Positions 26,978 through 34,947 of a DNA stretch of 64,000 bases are shown here, piece by piece (within the stretch, counting starts at the first letter, position 1; each line of letters starts with the position of its first letter). The position numbers were made by a program, and so were the translations under genes. The notes beneath the pieces were generated by a model that saw only the letters and a list, made by a program, of their open reading frames with translations, was not told the DNA's origin and ran no database searches. Where the stretch lies: assembly GCA_902464015.1 (NCBI GenBank), contig CABQHM010000003.1, positions 36,284 to 100,283 of the forward strand. Direction: 5' to 3'. This DNA is from an uncultured Coriobacteriales bacterium (GTDB lineage: Bacteria > Actinomycetota > Coriobacteriia > Coriobacteriales > UMGS124).

Positions 26978-27107
26978 GCCAAAAGTATGCGTTATAATGC
27001 TCTGGGTTCTCATAGCCTTAGAATGCGCGCGTCATCTACCTGGGATGATAGAAACTCCTCAGGCGCCCGTGAACCCCCCAGTCAGGTTATAACGCATACT
27101 TTTGCCC
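26978..27107 (+). repeat. Structured intergenic element, copy 5 (type B)
   Basis: The 5' arm GCCAAAAGTATGCGTTATAA pairs with the 3' arm TTATAACGCATACTTTTG. The core CATCTACCTG is at 27033-27042, 35 nt from the 5' arm. The inner stem is formed by TCAT..CC with GG..ATGA. It sits between the two Tat flavoprotein genes, more than 300 nt upstream of the second. Confidence 0.75.
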
Positions 27108-27412
27108 ACTTTGGGCACGCGAGTGTGTCGGGGAGGGCTGCCTGCGCGATCGAGGGGGCATCGGACGGGCGATTCTTTGGAGACGGCTGGGTATGGGCGC
27201 AACCTTAGCTTGCGCTTGCGACGGATTTGCCTGCTCGTGTCCAGGAGGCCGGCGGCGTACAATTCCAAATCAGTACGGGGGTTTACTGCAGATTACAGCT
27301 ATTGCTACCAGGCATTTTAGTGCCAGTATGCGGCTTGCTGGAATCGTTGGGCCTCCGCCGGGGTCTTAGTGCGGCGCAAGGGGTGCCGCAAGCCATGTAA
27401 GGAGGACTGCAC
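27108..27412. other. Leader/promoter region of the second flavoprotein gene
   Basis: About 300 bp with no gene. It holds small hairpins, for example GGCATTTTAGTGCC at 27312-27325 and GCGGC..GCCGC near 27371-27390. A strong RBS (TAAGGAGG) ends it. No convincing promoter boxes were found. Confidence 0.35.
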
Positions 27413-29041
27413 ATGAGCTCTATCTCTCGTCGTGACCTTCTCAAGAACGCCGCCGCCGGCAGTGCCGCAGTTGCCGCGCTGGGTATGGCCGGGGTTGCCT
27501 CGGCCGACGAGGCCGCGCCTGCCGCTGGCCAGCACAGCTGGGAGGTTAAGCCTGAGCCCATCACTGAGGTTTCCGAGACCGTCGACTGCGACGTGCTCAT
27601 CATCGGCGGCGGCTATTCGGGCTGCTCTTGCGCTTGCAACGCTGCCCAGAACGGCCTCAACACGGTCCTGGTCGAGAAGGACGACGTCCTCAACGGTCAT
27701 GGCGTGGGCGGCACCGGCGCCATCAAGAGCCGTGTGATGGACGAGAACGGCGTCGTGCTCGACAAGCCCATCGAGATGGAGCGCTGGGTCGCCACTTGCG
27801 GCAATCGCTGCAACGAGAAGATCGTTGGCAAGTTCTTTCGCGAGTCCGAGCGCTGCATGAACTGGCTGCTCGACCTGGGCGAGGAGTACGGCATGAGCTG
27901 CATGCTCACCGTTGGCTCCAACTCCACCGTGCACCCCGAGGCCTCCTGCTACCACATGCTTTTCGGTGGCGACTTCTATGATCAGTACGGCTTTGCCAAG
28001 GCCGTTGAGTACATGCTGGCTGACGCAGCCGAGAAGGCTGGCGCCCAGATTGTGTTCAACATGCCTGCCGTTCAGCTCGTGCAGGACGAGTCCGGCGCCG
28101 TGACGGGTGCCATCTGCCAGAATGCCGATGGCGACTACGTGCAGTACAACGCTGCCAAGGGTGTTGTCCTGGCTACGGGCGACGTTTCCTGGAACGACGA
28201 GTACCTCGAGGAGTTCGCTCCCATCGCCCTTCAGGTGAAGTCGCGCCTCTGCGGTGACCTGGGCAACGTCGGCGACGGCCACAACATGGCCGCTTGGGCT
28301 GGCGCTGCTTTCCAGCCCGCTCCCTGGCCCACGATGATGCACCCCCAGGCCGCTGGCATGTTCCACGGCCCCTTCCTCTTCATCAACCCCGAGGGCAAGC
28401 GCTTCATGAACGAGGCTACCTGGGTGCAGGGCAAGTGCGTCGGCATCATGGTCAACGGCGGCTCCAACCATGCCTGGTCGATCTTCGACTCCAACTTCGA
28501 GGCTGACAACACCGCTTCGCTCGAGTTCGGCGGCGGTATGTTCTGGGACAGCTTCCGCGCCGTGGGTACCACGCCTGCCGACGCCTCGGCCTCCCACGCC
28601 AAGACCGTGAAGGAAGGTGTGGAGAACACGCCCGACTACTACAAGTGCGCCGACACCATCGAGGAGCTCGTCGAGCAGCTTGACGTGCCCGCTGACGTCG
28701 CCCTTGAGACCATCGCCCACTACAACGAGCTGTGCGAGGCCGGCGAGGATACCGACTTCTACAAGGAGAGCCATTTCCTCTTCCCCATCAAGCAGGGCCC
28801 CTTCTACGCTGTTGAGGTCGGCCCGGGCCTGCTGGGCGTGTGCGGCGGCATCCAGATCAACGACGATTTCCAGGCCGTCGACGCCAACAACCAGCCCATC
28901 GAGGGCCTCTATGCCATCGGTAACTGCGCTGGCGGCATGTACGCCTACGACTATCCCATCAACATCCAGGGCAACAGCCACGGCCGTTGCCTCATGGAGG
29001 GCAAGTGCCTCGCCGAGCAACTCGCCGGCGTGAGTGAGTAG
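27413..29041 (+). CDS. Tat-exported FAD-dependent oxidoreductase (fumarate reductase flavoprotein-like)
   Basis: 542 residues with a Tat leader (SRRDLLKNAA, cleavage near ASADEA). The dinucleotide fold begins VLIIGGGYSGCSCA and is followed by the FAD_binding_2 core, with the C-terminal FAD contact IGNCAGGMYAYDYP. Unlike the gene at 25140 it has no FMN_bind domain, so electrons must come from a separate cytochrome or flavoprotein partner. None is encoded next to it. It is transcribed alone from a strong RBS. Confidence 0.85.
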   Translation: MSSISRRDLLKNAAAGSAAVAALGMAGVASADEAAPAAGQHSWEVKPEPITEVSETVDCDVLIIGGGYSGCSCACNAAQNGLNTVLVEKDDVLNGHGVGGTGAIKSRVMDENGVVLDKPIEMERWVATCGNRCNEKIVGKFFRESERCMNWLLDLGEEYGMSCMLTVGSNSTVHPEASCYHMLFGGDFYDQYGFAKAVEYMLADAAEKAGAQIVFNMPAVQLVQDESGAVTGAICQNADGDYVQYNAAKGVVLATGDVSWNDEYLEEFAPIALQVKSRLCGDLGNVGDGHNMAAWAGAAFQPAPWPTMMHPQAAGMFHGPFLFINPEGKRFMNEATWVQGKCVGIMVNGGSNHAWSIFDSNFEADNTASLEFGGGMFWDSFRAVGTTPADASASHAKTVKEGVENTPDYYKCADTIEELVEQLDVPADVALETIAHYNELCEAGEDTDFYKESHFLFPIKQGPFYAVEVGPGLLGVCGGIQINDDFQAVDANNQPIEGLYAIGNCAGGMYAYDYPINIQGNSHGRCLMEGKCLAEQLAGVSE

Positions 29042-29070
29042 TCAAACCCGCCCGGTAGTTTGGATTGATG

Positions 29071-29112
29071 ATGGCCCCGTGCCTGGGAAATGCCTGGGTG
29101 CGGGGCCATTCT
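29071..29112 (+). terminator. Terminator-like hairpin after the flavoprotein gene
   Basis: ATGGCCCCG at 29071-29079 pairs with CGGGGCCAT at 29101-29109 (9 bp). The T tail is weak (TTCTC). It lies 30 nt after the stop codon. Confidence 0.6.
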
Positions 29113-29157
29113 CATATGAGGGTGCGTGCTCTTGCTCAAAAGTTCATGAGCTCGGGG

Positions 29158-29163
29158 TATAAT
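29158..29163 (+). promoter_or_regulatory. Consensus -10 box
   Basis: TATAAT at 29158-29163, with TTGCTC 20 nt further upstream as a weak -35 candidate. It would serve the small DUF2442 gene. A 20-codon frame beginning at 29173 (MQNWELAREK...) lies just downstream and may be a leader peptide or the end of a lost partner gene. Confidence 0.45.
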
Positions 29164-29257
29164 GATGAGCCTATGCAAAACTGGGAACTGGCGCGTGAAA
29201 AGAAGCCTCTCAACTCGATTGCTCCGTTGATGTAGCGAACAGGAAAGGAGTCTGGGC

Positions 29258-29560
29258 ATGAATGAGGACTATTTTCCCGTTGTGGTGCAGGCGCTGGCAG
29301 GGGATGACTTTACGGTCTATGCCTATTATTCCGACGGATCAATTCGCCTGGCGGATATTAAGCCGATCATTGAACAGGGAGGGATTTTCTCTCGGCTTGC
29401 AGACCCTACCTTCTTCCGTGATCGGCTGACGGTTATGAACCAGGCAGTTGCGTGGGATGTGACAGGCACTCATGACTGTGCTTCATGCATCGATTTGGAC
29501 CCTGTCGAGATGTATGAGACTGCGCATGTTGTTTCCGACCCACTGGGTGACGCCGCATAA
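29258..29560 (+). CDS. DUF2442-like small protein
   Basis: 100 residues after a strong RBS (AAAGGAG). The central DGSIRLADIKPIIEQGGIF and the following LADPTFFRDRLTVMNQAVAW match the pattern of DUF2442 proteins, in which a short beta domain follows V..L and F..L motifs. These are commonly paired with DUF4160 proteins in toxin-antitoxin-like modules. No intact DUF4160 gene is present here. The function is unknown. Confidence 0.65.
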   Translation: MNEDYFPVVVQALAGDDFTVYAYYSDGSIRLADIKPIIEQGGIFSRLADPTFFRDRLTVMNQAVAWDVTGTHDCASCIDLDPVEMYETAHVVSDPLGDAA

Positions 29561-29634
29561 TGAATTGGTGCCGTGCAGTGTAAGGCATTCATTCTGACGG
29601 TTGTCAAACAACTTTAGTTTAAAGAGGACATCTG

Positions 29635-30129
29635 ATGTCGCTGAGTAGCACAGACGCCGCATTCGCCCACCTTCAGGAGCTACTCGATGGGCTGCCTGGC
29701 ATGCAGGAGCTTGGCGAGAAGGCGCGCTTGGCGCATGTCGCCGACGAAGCCGCAGCGCTCGATCGCGAGCTGACGGCCGCGCGGGCCACCTTCGCTCTTC
29801 GCGAGTCCGACCTTGCCGAGGCACGTGCGCAGCTGGAGGCAGCTGAGACGGCGCAGGACGCCGGCCGTGCCGACCATTTCCGCCGAGAGGTTCTCTTCTG
29901 CGCCGACCAGGTGGCCCTTGCCAAAGGGCCGGTCAACGAGGCTGAGTTTAGGATTGGCAACCTGCTCAAACGCGAGGGCGCCGAGAGCCTCCAGGTGCTG
30001 CGGAGCCACGCGCTCGAACCTGATGCTCTTTCCGACTTCGACGCTCGTATCGCCGCCTACCAGGACGACTACCAGCGTACATACGCGTTGTGCCAGAGCG
30101 TCGAGGATTCCGAAGGCTCTTGGGAGTAG
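29635..30129 (+). CDS. Hypothetical alpha-helical (coiled-coil) protein
   Basis: 164 residues, rich in Ala, Glu, Leu and Arg, with heptad-like spacing from about 30 to 90 (DEAAALDRELTAARATFALR region) indicating a coiled coil. It has no signal peptide and no recognised domain. An RBS (AAAGAGG) precedes the ATG. It stands alone between DUF2442 and the AOR relic. Confidence 0.6.
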   Translation: MSLSSTDAAFAHLQELLDGLPGMQELGEKARLAHVADEAAALDRELTAARATFALRESDLAEARAQLEAAETAQDAGRADHFRREVLFCADQVALAKGPVNEAEFRIGNLLKREGAESLQVLRSHALEPDALSDFDARIAAYQDDYQRTYALCQSVEDSEGSWE

Positions 30130-30350
30130 TTCTGCCAGACAAAGGCGGAAATTTCGCAGCGGGGTGCATGGGTTTTGATATGGCGCCCGGGGTCTCAGTG
30201 GGTGCCGGCCAAGCATCGGCGGCACCCGACCTCCCCATGGTCTTGCTCAAGCGTCGTCTTCGCGTCTCAACCGGCGCTGGCCAAGCATCGATGGCGGCCG
30301 ATTCCTAAAAGAAGCGACTACAATCTTTTGCCTTACAACTTAGGCGGCAT

Positions 30351-30617
30351 ATGAAACTTAGCTTGGGCGTCGGCTCGAAGGCTTTCAAGGTTATCGAGCG
30401 CCGGCAAAAGCCTGATGCAGCGATACCCCAGTTCGATGAGCCCCTCTTTCTGGGTCTCACCCGTGAGCGCTACAATCTCATGCTCGACCGCTGGTATGAC
30501 GTTATGGGCTTTGACAAGGAGACGGGCCTGCCACGCGTCTCGACGTTTGAGGCCAACGATATGATGGACGTGGCCGACCGCCTCATCAACGAGTACGGTG
30601 TCAACCTGCCCGCGTAA
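30351..30617 (+). pseudogene. C-terminal relic of an aldehyde ferredoxin oxidoreductase gene
   Basis: The 88 codons match the C-terminus of the complete AOR-type protein encoded at 32736-34790. LTRERYNLMLDRWYDVMG here corresponds to LTRERFDGMLERFYDAMG there, and both end with EEYG or NEYG followed by (V/L)NLPA. Typical upstream AOR-tail text (RRQKPDAAIPQFDEPLF) is also present, but the cofactor domains are absent and no RBS precedes the ATG. It is most likely the surviving end of a second, diverged AOR gene removed by deletion. Confidence 0.8.
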
Positions 30618-30632
30618 AAACACCTACTGGCA

Positions 30633-31397
30633 TCATTGCCCCGGGCTCCTGAACGCGTCGAGCGCCAGGAGCTCGGGGTGCGGGTTGTCAAAGAAGGGCT
30701 CGAGCAACTCGATTGAGCGGTATCCCAGGCGTACGAGGCCGCGTTCTTCAAACTGATGCAGGGCACGACCTGCGCTCATGCGGTCTGAGTCGGCAAGAAG
30801 CGCCATGTCGGCCTGACCCAGGGCGATTTTGCAGAACCTCTCATTGCTGCGTCTGGCGAGCTGGGCGATGCGACCAAGGAGCATATGAATCCTGTCGGCC
30901 GCCTTTATCTGGGCTATCACGCGTGACTGGAAATACATGGCGCATGATACGTTCATAAAGGCAGTAGAGGTGACTTGCTGGGATTGCGCGGGGTCCATCG
31001 CCTCAAGCTTTCGACGCAGCGTTCGTGCCGGCGCAGAGCACACACAGGCCTTGGTGAGGGCGCGCATATGGTACATGTTGGCGATGTCGCGCCCTGAGTA
31101 CAGTTCGGCCAGCCCAAAGGAATCGCCGCGCCCGTACAGCGCTGCCGTGCGTGTCTCCATGTTCTCGGTGTTGGGAATACAGGCGAAAACTCCCCCCTGA
31201 ATGACATAGGCGCGCTGCTCAAAGCGTGCGTCAGCCCAGAGTTCCTCCCCGGGTTCAAGTGTGGCGACCATGGGGAAGAGGGGAGAGCCCCCTGGGGAGC
31301 AAGGCGCGGCGCACATATGCCCCAACGGGCACATCGTGCGCGCAAGGCAATGAACGAGCTGAGATTCTTCCTGGTAACTGGCGCCGTTGACGTGCAT
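30633..31397 (-). CDS. Crp/Fnr-family transcriptional regulator
   Basis: 254 residues with a strong RBS (GGAAGGGGAG). The N-terminal cNMP-binding-like beta-roll is followed by a dimerisation helix and a winged HTH of the Crp_2 type (about 185-235, MALLADSDRMSAGRALHQFE). Four Cys lie within residues 19-33 (CLARTMCPLGHMCAAPC), an Fnr-like cluster-binding possibility, though the spacing is not that of E. coli Fnr. It is divergent from the ferredoxin-AOR operon and is the obvious candidate to control it. Confidence 0.85.
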   Translation of the reverse strand: MHVNGASYQEESQLVHCLARTMCPLGHMCAAPCSPGGSPLFPMVATLEPGEELWADARFEQRAYVIQGGVFACIPNTENMETRTAALYGRGDSFGLAELYSGRDIANMYHMRALTKACVCSAPARTLRRKLEAMDPAQSQQVTSTAFMNVSCAMYFQSRVIAQIKAADRIHMLLGRIAQLARRSNERFCKIALGQADMALLADSDRMSAGRALHQFEERGLVRLGYRSIELLEPFFDNPHPELLALDAFRSPGQ

Positions 31398-31460
31398 GGG
31401 CTCCCCTTCCCGTCTCCCATTTGTCTTGCCCAGTATAGGTTGGGGCGTCGCTCGCGCGCC

Positions 31461-31476
31461 TTCCCCAAACGGGGAA
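31461..31476. promoter_or_regulatory. TTCCCC-N4-GGGGAA palindrome in the divergent AOR/Crp promoter
   Basis: TTCCCCAAACGGGGAA has perfect 6-bp arms. It resembles the sites at 37218, 42065 and 42193. It lies 64 bp upstream of the Crp gene and about 220 bp upstream of the ferredoxin gene. Confidence 0.55.
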
Positions 31477-31694
31477 GAAAAAGGCGAATTGCAACGGGTG
31501 CAGCATTGATTGGGGCCTGCATTGATATCCGGTCAGCACAAACGCCCGCCTTGAAGTGCGCGGCATGCAGCAGAGTCCCAAGGCCCTTGTCTTTAACATT
31601 CTTCTTGCGGTGCGGGTACTGGGAACCACCTGCTCAAGGGGTCGGTGTGATGCCGGGACGCCGCAGTCGGAACAATGTAATGGGGAGGAGAAAC

Positions 31695-32696
31695 ATGGTT
31701 GCACACAACGATGCCATTGCCGACACCCAGCGCGAGGGCGTCTCCAGGCGCGGGTTCTTTGGTGGGGTTGGCGCTGCCGTCGGCGTCGCCGCAGTGGGAG
31801 CGGCTCACGGCGCGTTTGCCGAGGATGCCACGGCCGACAAGGACGCGATTGCGCCGGCTTTGGGCCACATCAACCATCTGAGCTACATCTGTGCGGGCTG
31901 CCGTATGTGCGAGATCACCTGCACGTTGGCACATGAGGGCAAGGTTCAGCCGACGCTTGCACGCAACATCGTGCACAAGAACATCCAGGCCGGCGACGTC
32001 ACCCACGTGCTGTACTGCCAGCAGTGCGACGACCCTAAGTGCCTGAAGGCCTGCCCCACCGGGGCCCTGCACGTCGACCCCGACACGGGCGCCCGCGTCA
32101 TCGACCAGGACGTGTGCGTCGGCTGCCAGAGCTGCCTGAACGCCTGCATCTTCGCGGCCGCGGGCCAGGGCGAGAGCCGCATCAAGTACAACCCCGAGAC
32201 CAACACCTGCTTCAAGTGCGACCTGTGCGGCGGCGAGCCCAAGTGCGTGCAGTACTGTCCGCTCGGTGCCAGCCAGTCTTCTTGGATTGAGTACCGCGAC
32301 ATCATCCGTCCCGGTATCGACGACTACGTTGAGGAAGAAACCGTGGAAGGCGCGCACGATCACGTCACGTTTGACCGCGAGATCGGTGGCCAGCAGGCAG
32401 CCAAGTGCCGCGAGGCCAAGCCGTGGGCGCTCGTGACGACGGACAACGGCGTGGAGGCCGTGGGCACCATGGGCTCGAGCGACGGCGGCGCGCTGCGCCT
32501 GACGCTGCATGCCGAGTTCAAGGACGCCGACGGCAACGTGCTGGGCTCCAGCGTCGAGGTTCGTCGCTTGCTGCGCATGCACGACGAGTGCGACCTCGAG
32601 CTGTCCTGCGACGGTATTTCCGCCGATCAGGTCGCCGTGGTCACCATCGCCGGCGACGTGAGCTACTGGGTCGACGGAGTCGACGAGGAGTACTAA
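31695..32696 (+). CDS. Tat-exported ferredoxin-type subunit with four [4Fe-4S] clusters
   Basis: 333 residues from the ATG with GGGGAGGAG upstream. A Tat leader (SRRGFFGG, cleavage near AFAEDA) precedes a DmsB/FdhB-like domain with four cysteine groups: CAGCRMCEITC, CQQCDDPKCLKAC, CVGCQSCLNAC and CFKCDLCG..CVQYC. The last about 100 residues form a separate beta domain that is not recognised. It lies 39 nt before the AOR gene, so it is the natural electron partner of that enzyme. Only this subunit has a leader, so the complex may be exported folded by Tat. Confidence 0.88.
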   Translation: MVAHNDAIADTQREGVSRRGFFGGVGAAVGVAAVGAAHGAFAEDATADKDAIAPALGHINHLSYICAGCRMCEITCTLAHEGKVQPTLARNIVHKNIQAGDVTHVLYCQQCDDPKCLKACPTGALHVDPDTGARVIDQDVCVGCQSCLNACIFAAAGQGESRIKYNPETNTCFKCDLCGGEPKCVQYCPLGASQSSWIEYRDIIRPGIDDYVEEETVEGAHDHVTFDREIGGQQAAKCREAKPWALVTTDNGVEAVGTMGSSDGGALRLTLHAEFKDADGNVLGSSVEVRRLLRMHDECDLELSCDGISADQVAVVTIAGDVSYWVDGVDEEY

Positions 32697-32735
32697 CGTC
32701 CCGTTCCCCGGCAACATTCATTCAAGGAGAATGAC

Positions 32736-34790
32736 ATGGCAGATGCGCTGTACGGGTACGTTGGTACCCTGCTCAAGATCAACCTCACCGACGCCACCGT
32801 CGAGAAGATTCCGACCACGACCTACGATGTGGACAAGTGGATCGGCGGCCGCGGCCTGGGCTCCATCATCCAGTGGACCGAGTGCTCCCCCGAAGTGGGC
32901 GCCTTCGATCCGGAGAACATCATCACCTTCCTGACGGGCCCCGTCACCGGCACCGTGTGCGACGGCGGCCGCACCATCGTGCAGGCTGTGAGCCCCATCG
33001 GCTACCCCGACACGGGCTCTTTCTGCCGTTCAACCTTCGGCGGTGGCTTTGGCGCCGAGCTCAAGTTCGCCGGCTATGACGGCATCATCATCACCGGTCA
33101 GTCTGAGAAGCCCGTCTACCTCTACATCGACGACGACGTGGTCGAGATCCGCGACGCCGCAGACCTGTGGGGCCTGGACAACTTCGCCACCCAGAACGAG
33201 CTGTGGAAGCGCTCCGACAACAAGGCCGTCGTCGCCTCTATCGGCCCCGCCGGTGAGCACCAGTGCCTGATGTCCACTATCCTGTGCAACGAGTCCTCGG
33301 TCACGGGCCTGGGCTCCTTCGGTGCCGTCATGGGCAACAAGAACCTCAAGGCCATCTCGGTGCAGGGCACGGGCGGCGTTCCGATCGCCGATCCCGAGGG
33401 CCTGCTCGAGTTCGTCACGCACTTCCAAAGCCTCGCTTGCCGCAAGCTTTACGAGACCGACGACGAGCACAACTTCCCCAACTCGTTCCTCGGCTCCTGG
33501 CTTGCCTGCCTGGCGCTCAAGGACTCCAACCTCTACAAGGAGGTTCGCGACCCCAACAGCAAGCTTGAGCTGGGTTATTCCGGCTGCTACGGCTGCACGT
33601 TCGGCGGCTGCGGCTACACGGTGCGCTACAAGGACGGCTCCAACATCTCCATCGGCCAGTTCAAGTGCACTGAGGCCATCCCCACCAACGGCGAGATGAC
33701 GCAGACGGGCGAGTTCGTGGGCCGCACGCACATCAAGCGCCTCACGCTCAACGAGCGCCTGGGCTTCTCCGACTGCACGCTGTGGTTCCAGGGCCTCGAC
33801 CCCATGGTGGACGCCGGCATCCTCAACGAGGAGACCACCGGCATGGACTGGAGCGACTTCGGTTCGGCCGAGTTTACCGAGAAGCTCATGTACGACATCG
33901 CCTATCGCCGCACCGACGTGGGTGACGCCCTGGCCAAGGGCTACCGCTACTTCCTTGAGGATTTCGTGGGCACCCCTGAGGCCATCCGCTACTACCGCGC
34001 CATCCGCGGCGTGCGTAACTCGCCCAAGCACAATGGCGGCGGCTGCGGCAACTGGTATGAGCCCGGCGCCTATCTGGCCCACGGCCTGCTGCGCTTTGCG
34101 ACCTCCAACCTGTGCGCCGTTGACATTCGCTGCACGGGTTCGGAGACGCACCTGAACTTCGCCGTCAACCCCAAGCTCGGCAGCCTGGGTGACGAGAAGC
34201 TCCAGGCCTGGACCGACGCCAACTCCATGAAGCGCTTTGGCAACGTGGAGACGCAGCGCGACGTGCAGAACTGGAACTGGGAGAGCCCCTACGCCGGTAC
34301 CTACATCAAGTGGAGCCACAGCTTCAAGGCGTTCCTCGACTCGGCTCTGTTCTGCTTCATGCAGGAAGGCTCGGGCATCGCCACGTCCAACTACACCGAC
34401 GACCTTACCGGCGACGACCATATCGCGGCCGAGCTCTACTCCTGCGTCACGGGCAAGGAGTTCACGCCTGAGGACGAGGACGCCTTCGGCTGGCGTATGT
34501 ATCTGCTCGAGCGCTCCATCCTGTTGTGCCAGGGCCTCACGCGCGCCGATGACGAGCTGTTCGACGAGGTGTACGAGGAGTACGCCACCGAGAACGTGAG
34601 TAAGAGCATCTACCAGATGGACACGGGACTTACCCGTGAGCGTTTCGACGGCATGCTCGAGCGTTTCTATGACGCCATGGGCATGGATCACGAGACCGGT
34701 TACCCCTGCCGTTCCACTTACGAGCAGCTCAACATCCCCGAGATTGCCGACCGCCTCGAGGAGGAGTACGGCTTGAACTTGCCCGCCTAA
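32736..34790 (+). CDS. Aldehyde ferredoxin oxidoreductase family tungstoenzyme
   Basis: 684 residues with strong RBS (AAGGAGA). The N-terminal AOR domain has the typical start (GYVGTLLKINLTDATVEKIP) and the pterin-contact segment GGRGLGS near residue 37. Cluster-binding cysteines appear at C284, C287 and C292 (CYGC, then C after four residues; archaeal AOR has three between). The family binds tungsten in a bis-pterin cofactor and oxidises aldehydes or reduces acids. The group with a separate multi-cluster ferredoxin subunit includes respiratory-type enzymes. The substrate is unknown. Confidence 0.9.
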   Translation: MADALYGYVGTLLKINLTDATVEKIPTTTYDVDKWIGGRGLGSIIQWTECSPEVGAFDPENIITFLTGPVTGTVCDGGRTIVQAVSPIGYPDTGSFCRSTFGGGFGAELKFAGYDGIIITGQSEKPVYLYIDDDVVEIRDAADLWGLDNFATQNELWKRSDNKAVVASIGPAGEHQCLMSTILCNESSVTGLGSFGAVMGNKNLKAISVQGTGGVPIADPEGLLEFVTHFQSLACRKLYETDDEHNFPNSFLGSWLACLALKDSNLYKEVRDPNSKLELGYSGCYGCTFGGCGYTVRYKDGSNISIGQFKCTEAIPTNGEMTQTGEFVGRTHIKRLTLNERLGFSDCTLWFQGLDPMVDAGILNEETTGMDWSDFGSAEFTEKLMYDIAYRRTDVGDALAKGYRYFLEDFVGTPEAIRYYRAIRGVRNSPKHNGGGCGNWYEPGAYLAHGLLRFATSNLCAVDIRCTGSETHLNFAVNPKLGSLGDEKLQAWTDANSMKRFGNVETQRDVQNWNWESPYAGTYIKWSHSFKAFLDSALFCFMQEGSGIATSNYTDDLTGDDHIAAELYSCVTGKEFTPEDEDAFGWRMYLLERSILLCQGLTRADDELFDEVYEEYATENVSKSIYQMDTGLTRERFDGMLERFYDAMGMDHETGYPCRSTYEQLNIPEIADRLEEEYGLNLPA

Positions 34791-34844
34791 GGGAAGACCG
34801 TCCTCGTTTGAGGCGTACCTCTCCTTTGGTTGACTGAGACGCGG

Positions 34845-34934
34845 CGAAATACCAGCGGGTCCCCCCCTCCTGCAGACGCAGCCGCGTCACCCCTGTTTTG
34901 CCCTGCACGTCGGCCCCCCAACGACGTGCAGGGC
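34845..34934 (+). promoter_or_regulatory. Structured leader between the AOR gene and fdhD
   Basis: Two hairpins lie in tandem: GACGCGGC (34845-34852) with GCCGCGTC (34881-34888), and a strong 13-bp stem GCCCTGCACGTCG (34900-34912) with CGACGTGCAGGGC (34922-34934). Neither has a long T tail (ATCTTG follows the second). The region may be a processing or attenuation site. A molybdenum-cofactor riboswitch would make sense here but I cannot match its consensus. Confidence 0.5.
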
Positions 34935-34947
34935 ATCTTGCGTAGAG

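Noticed and set aside
30090..30308. Short frame with an internal repeat GAGQAS
   Set aside because: It overlaps the preceding gene, has no RBS, and the repeat is a 20-bp duplication (GGCCAAGCATCG) rather than evidence of coding.
34845..34934. Molybdenum/tungsten cofactor riboswitch upstream of fdhD
   Set aside because: The position is suitable and hairpins exist, but I could not match the conserved riboswitch nucleotides, so only a structured leader is reported.
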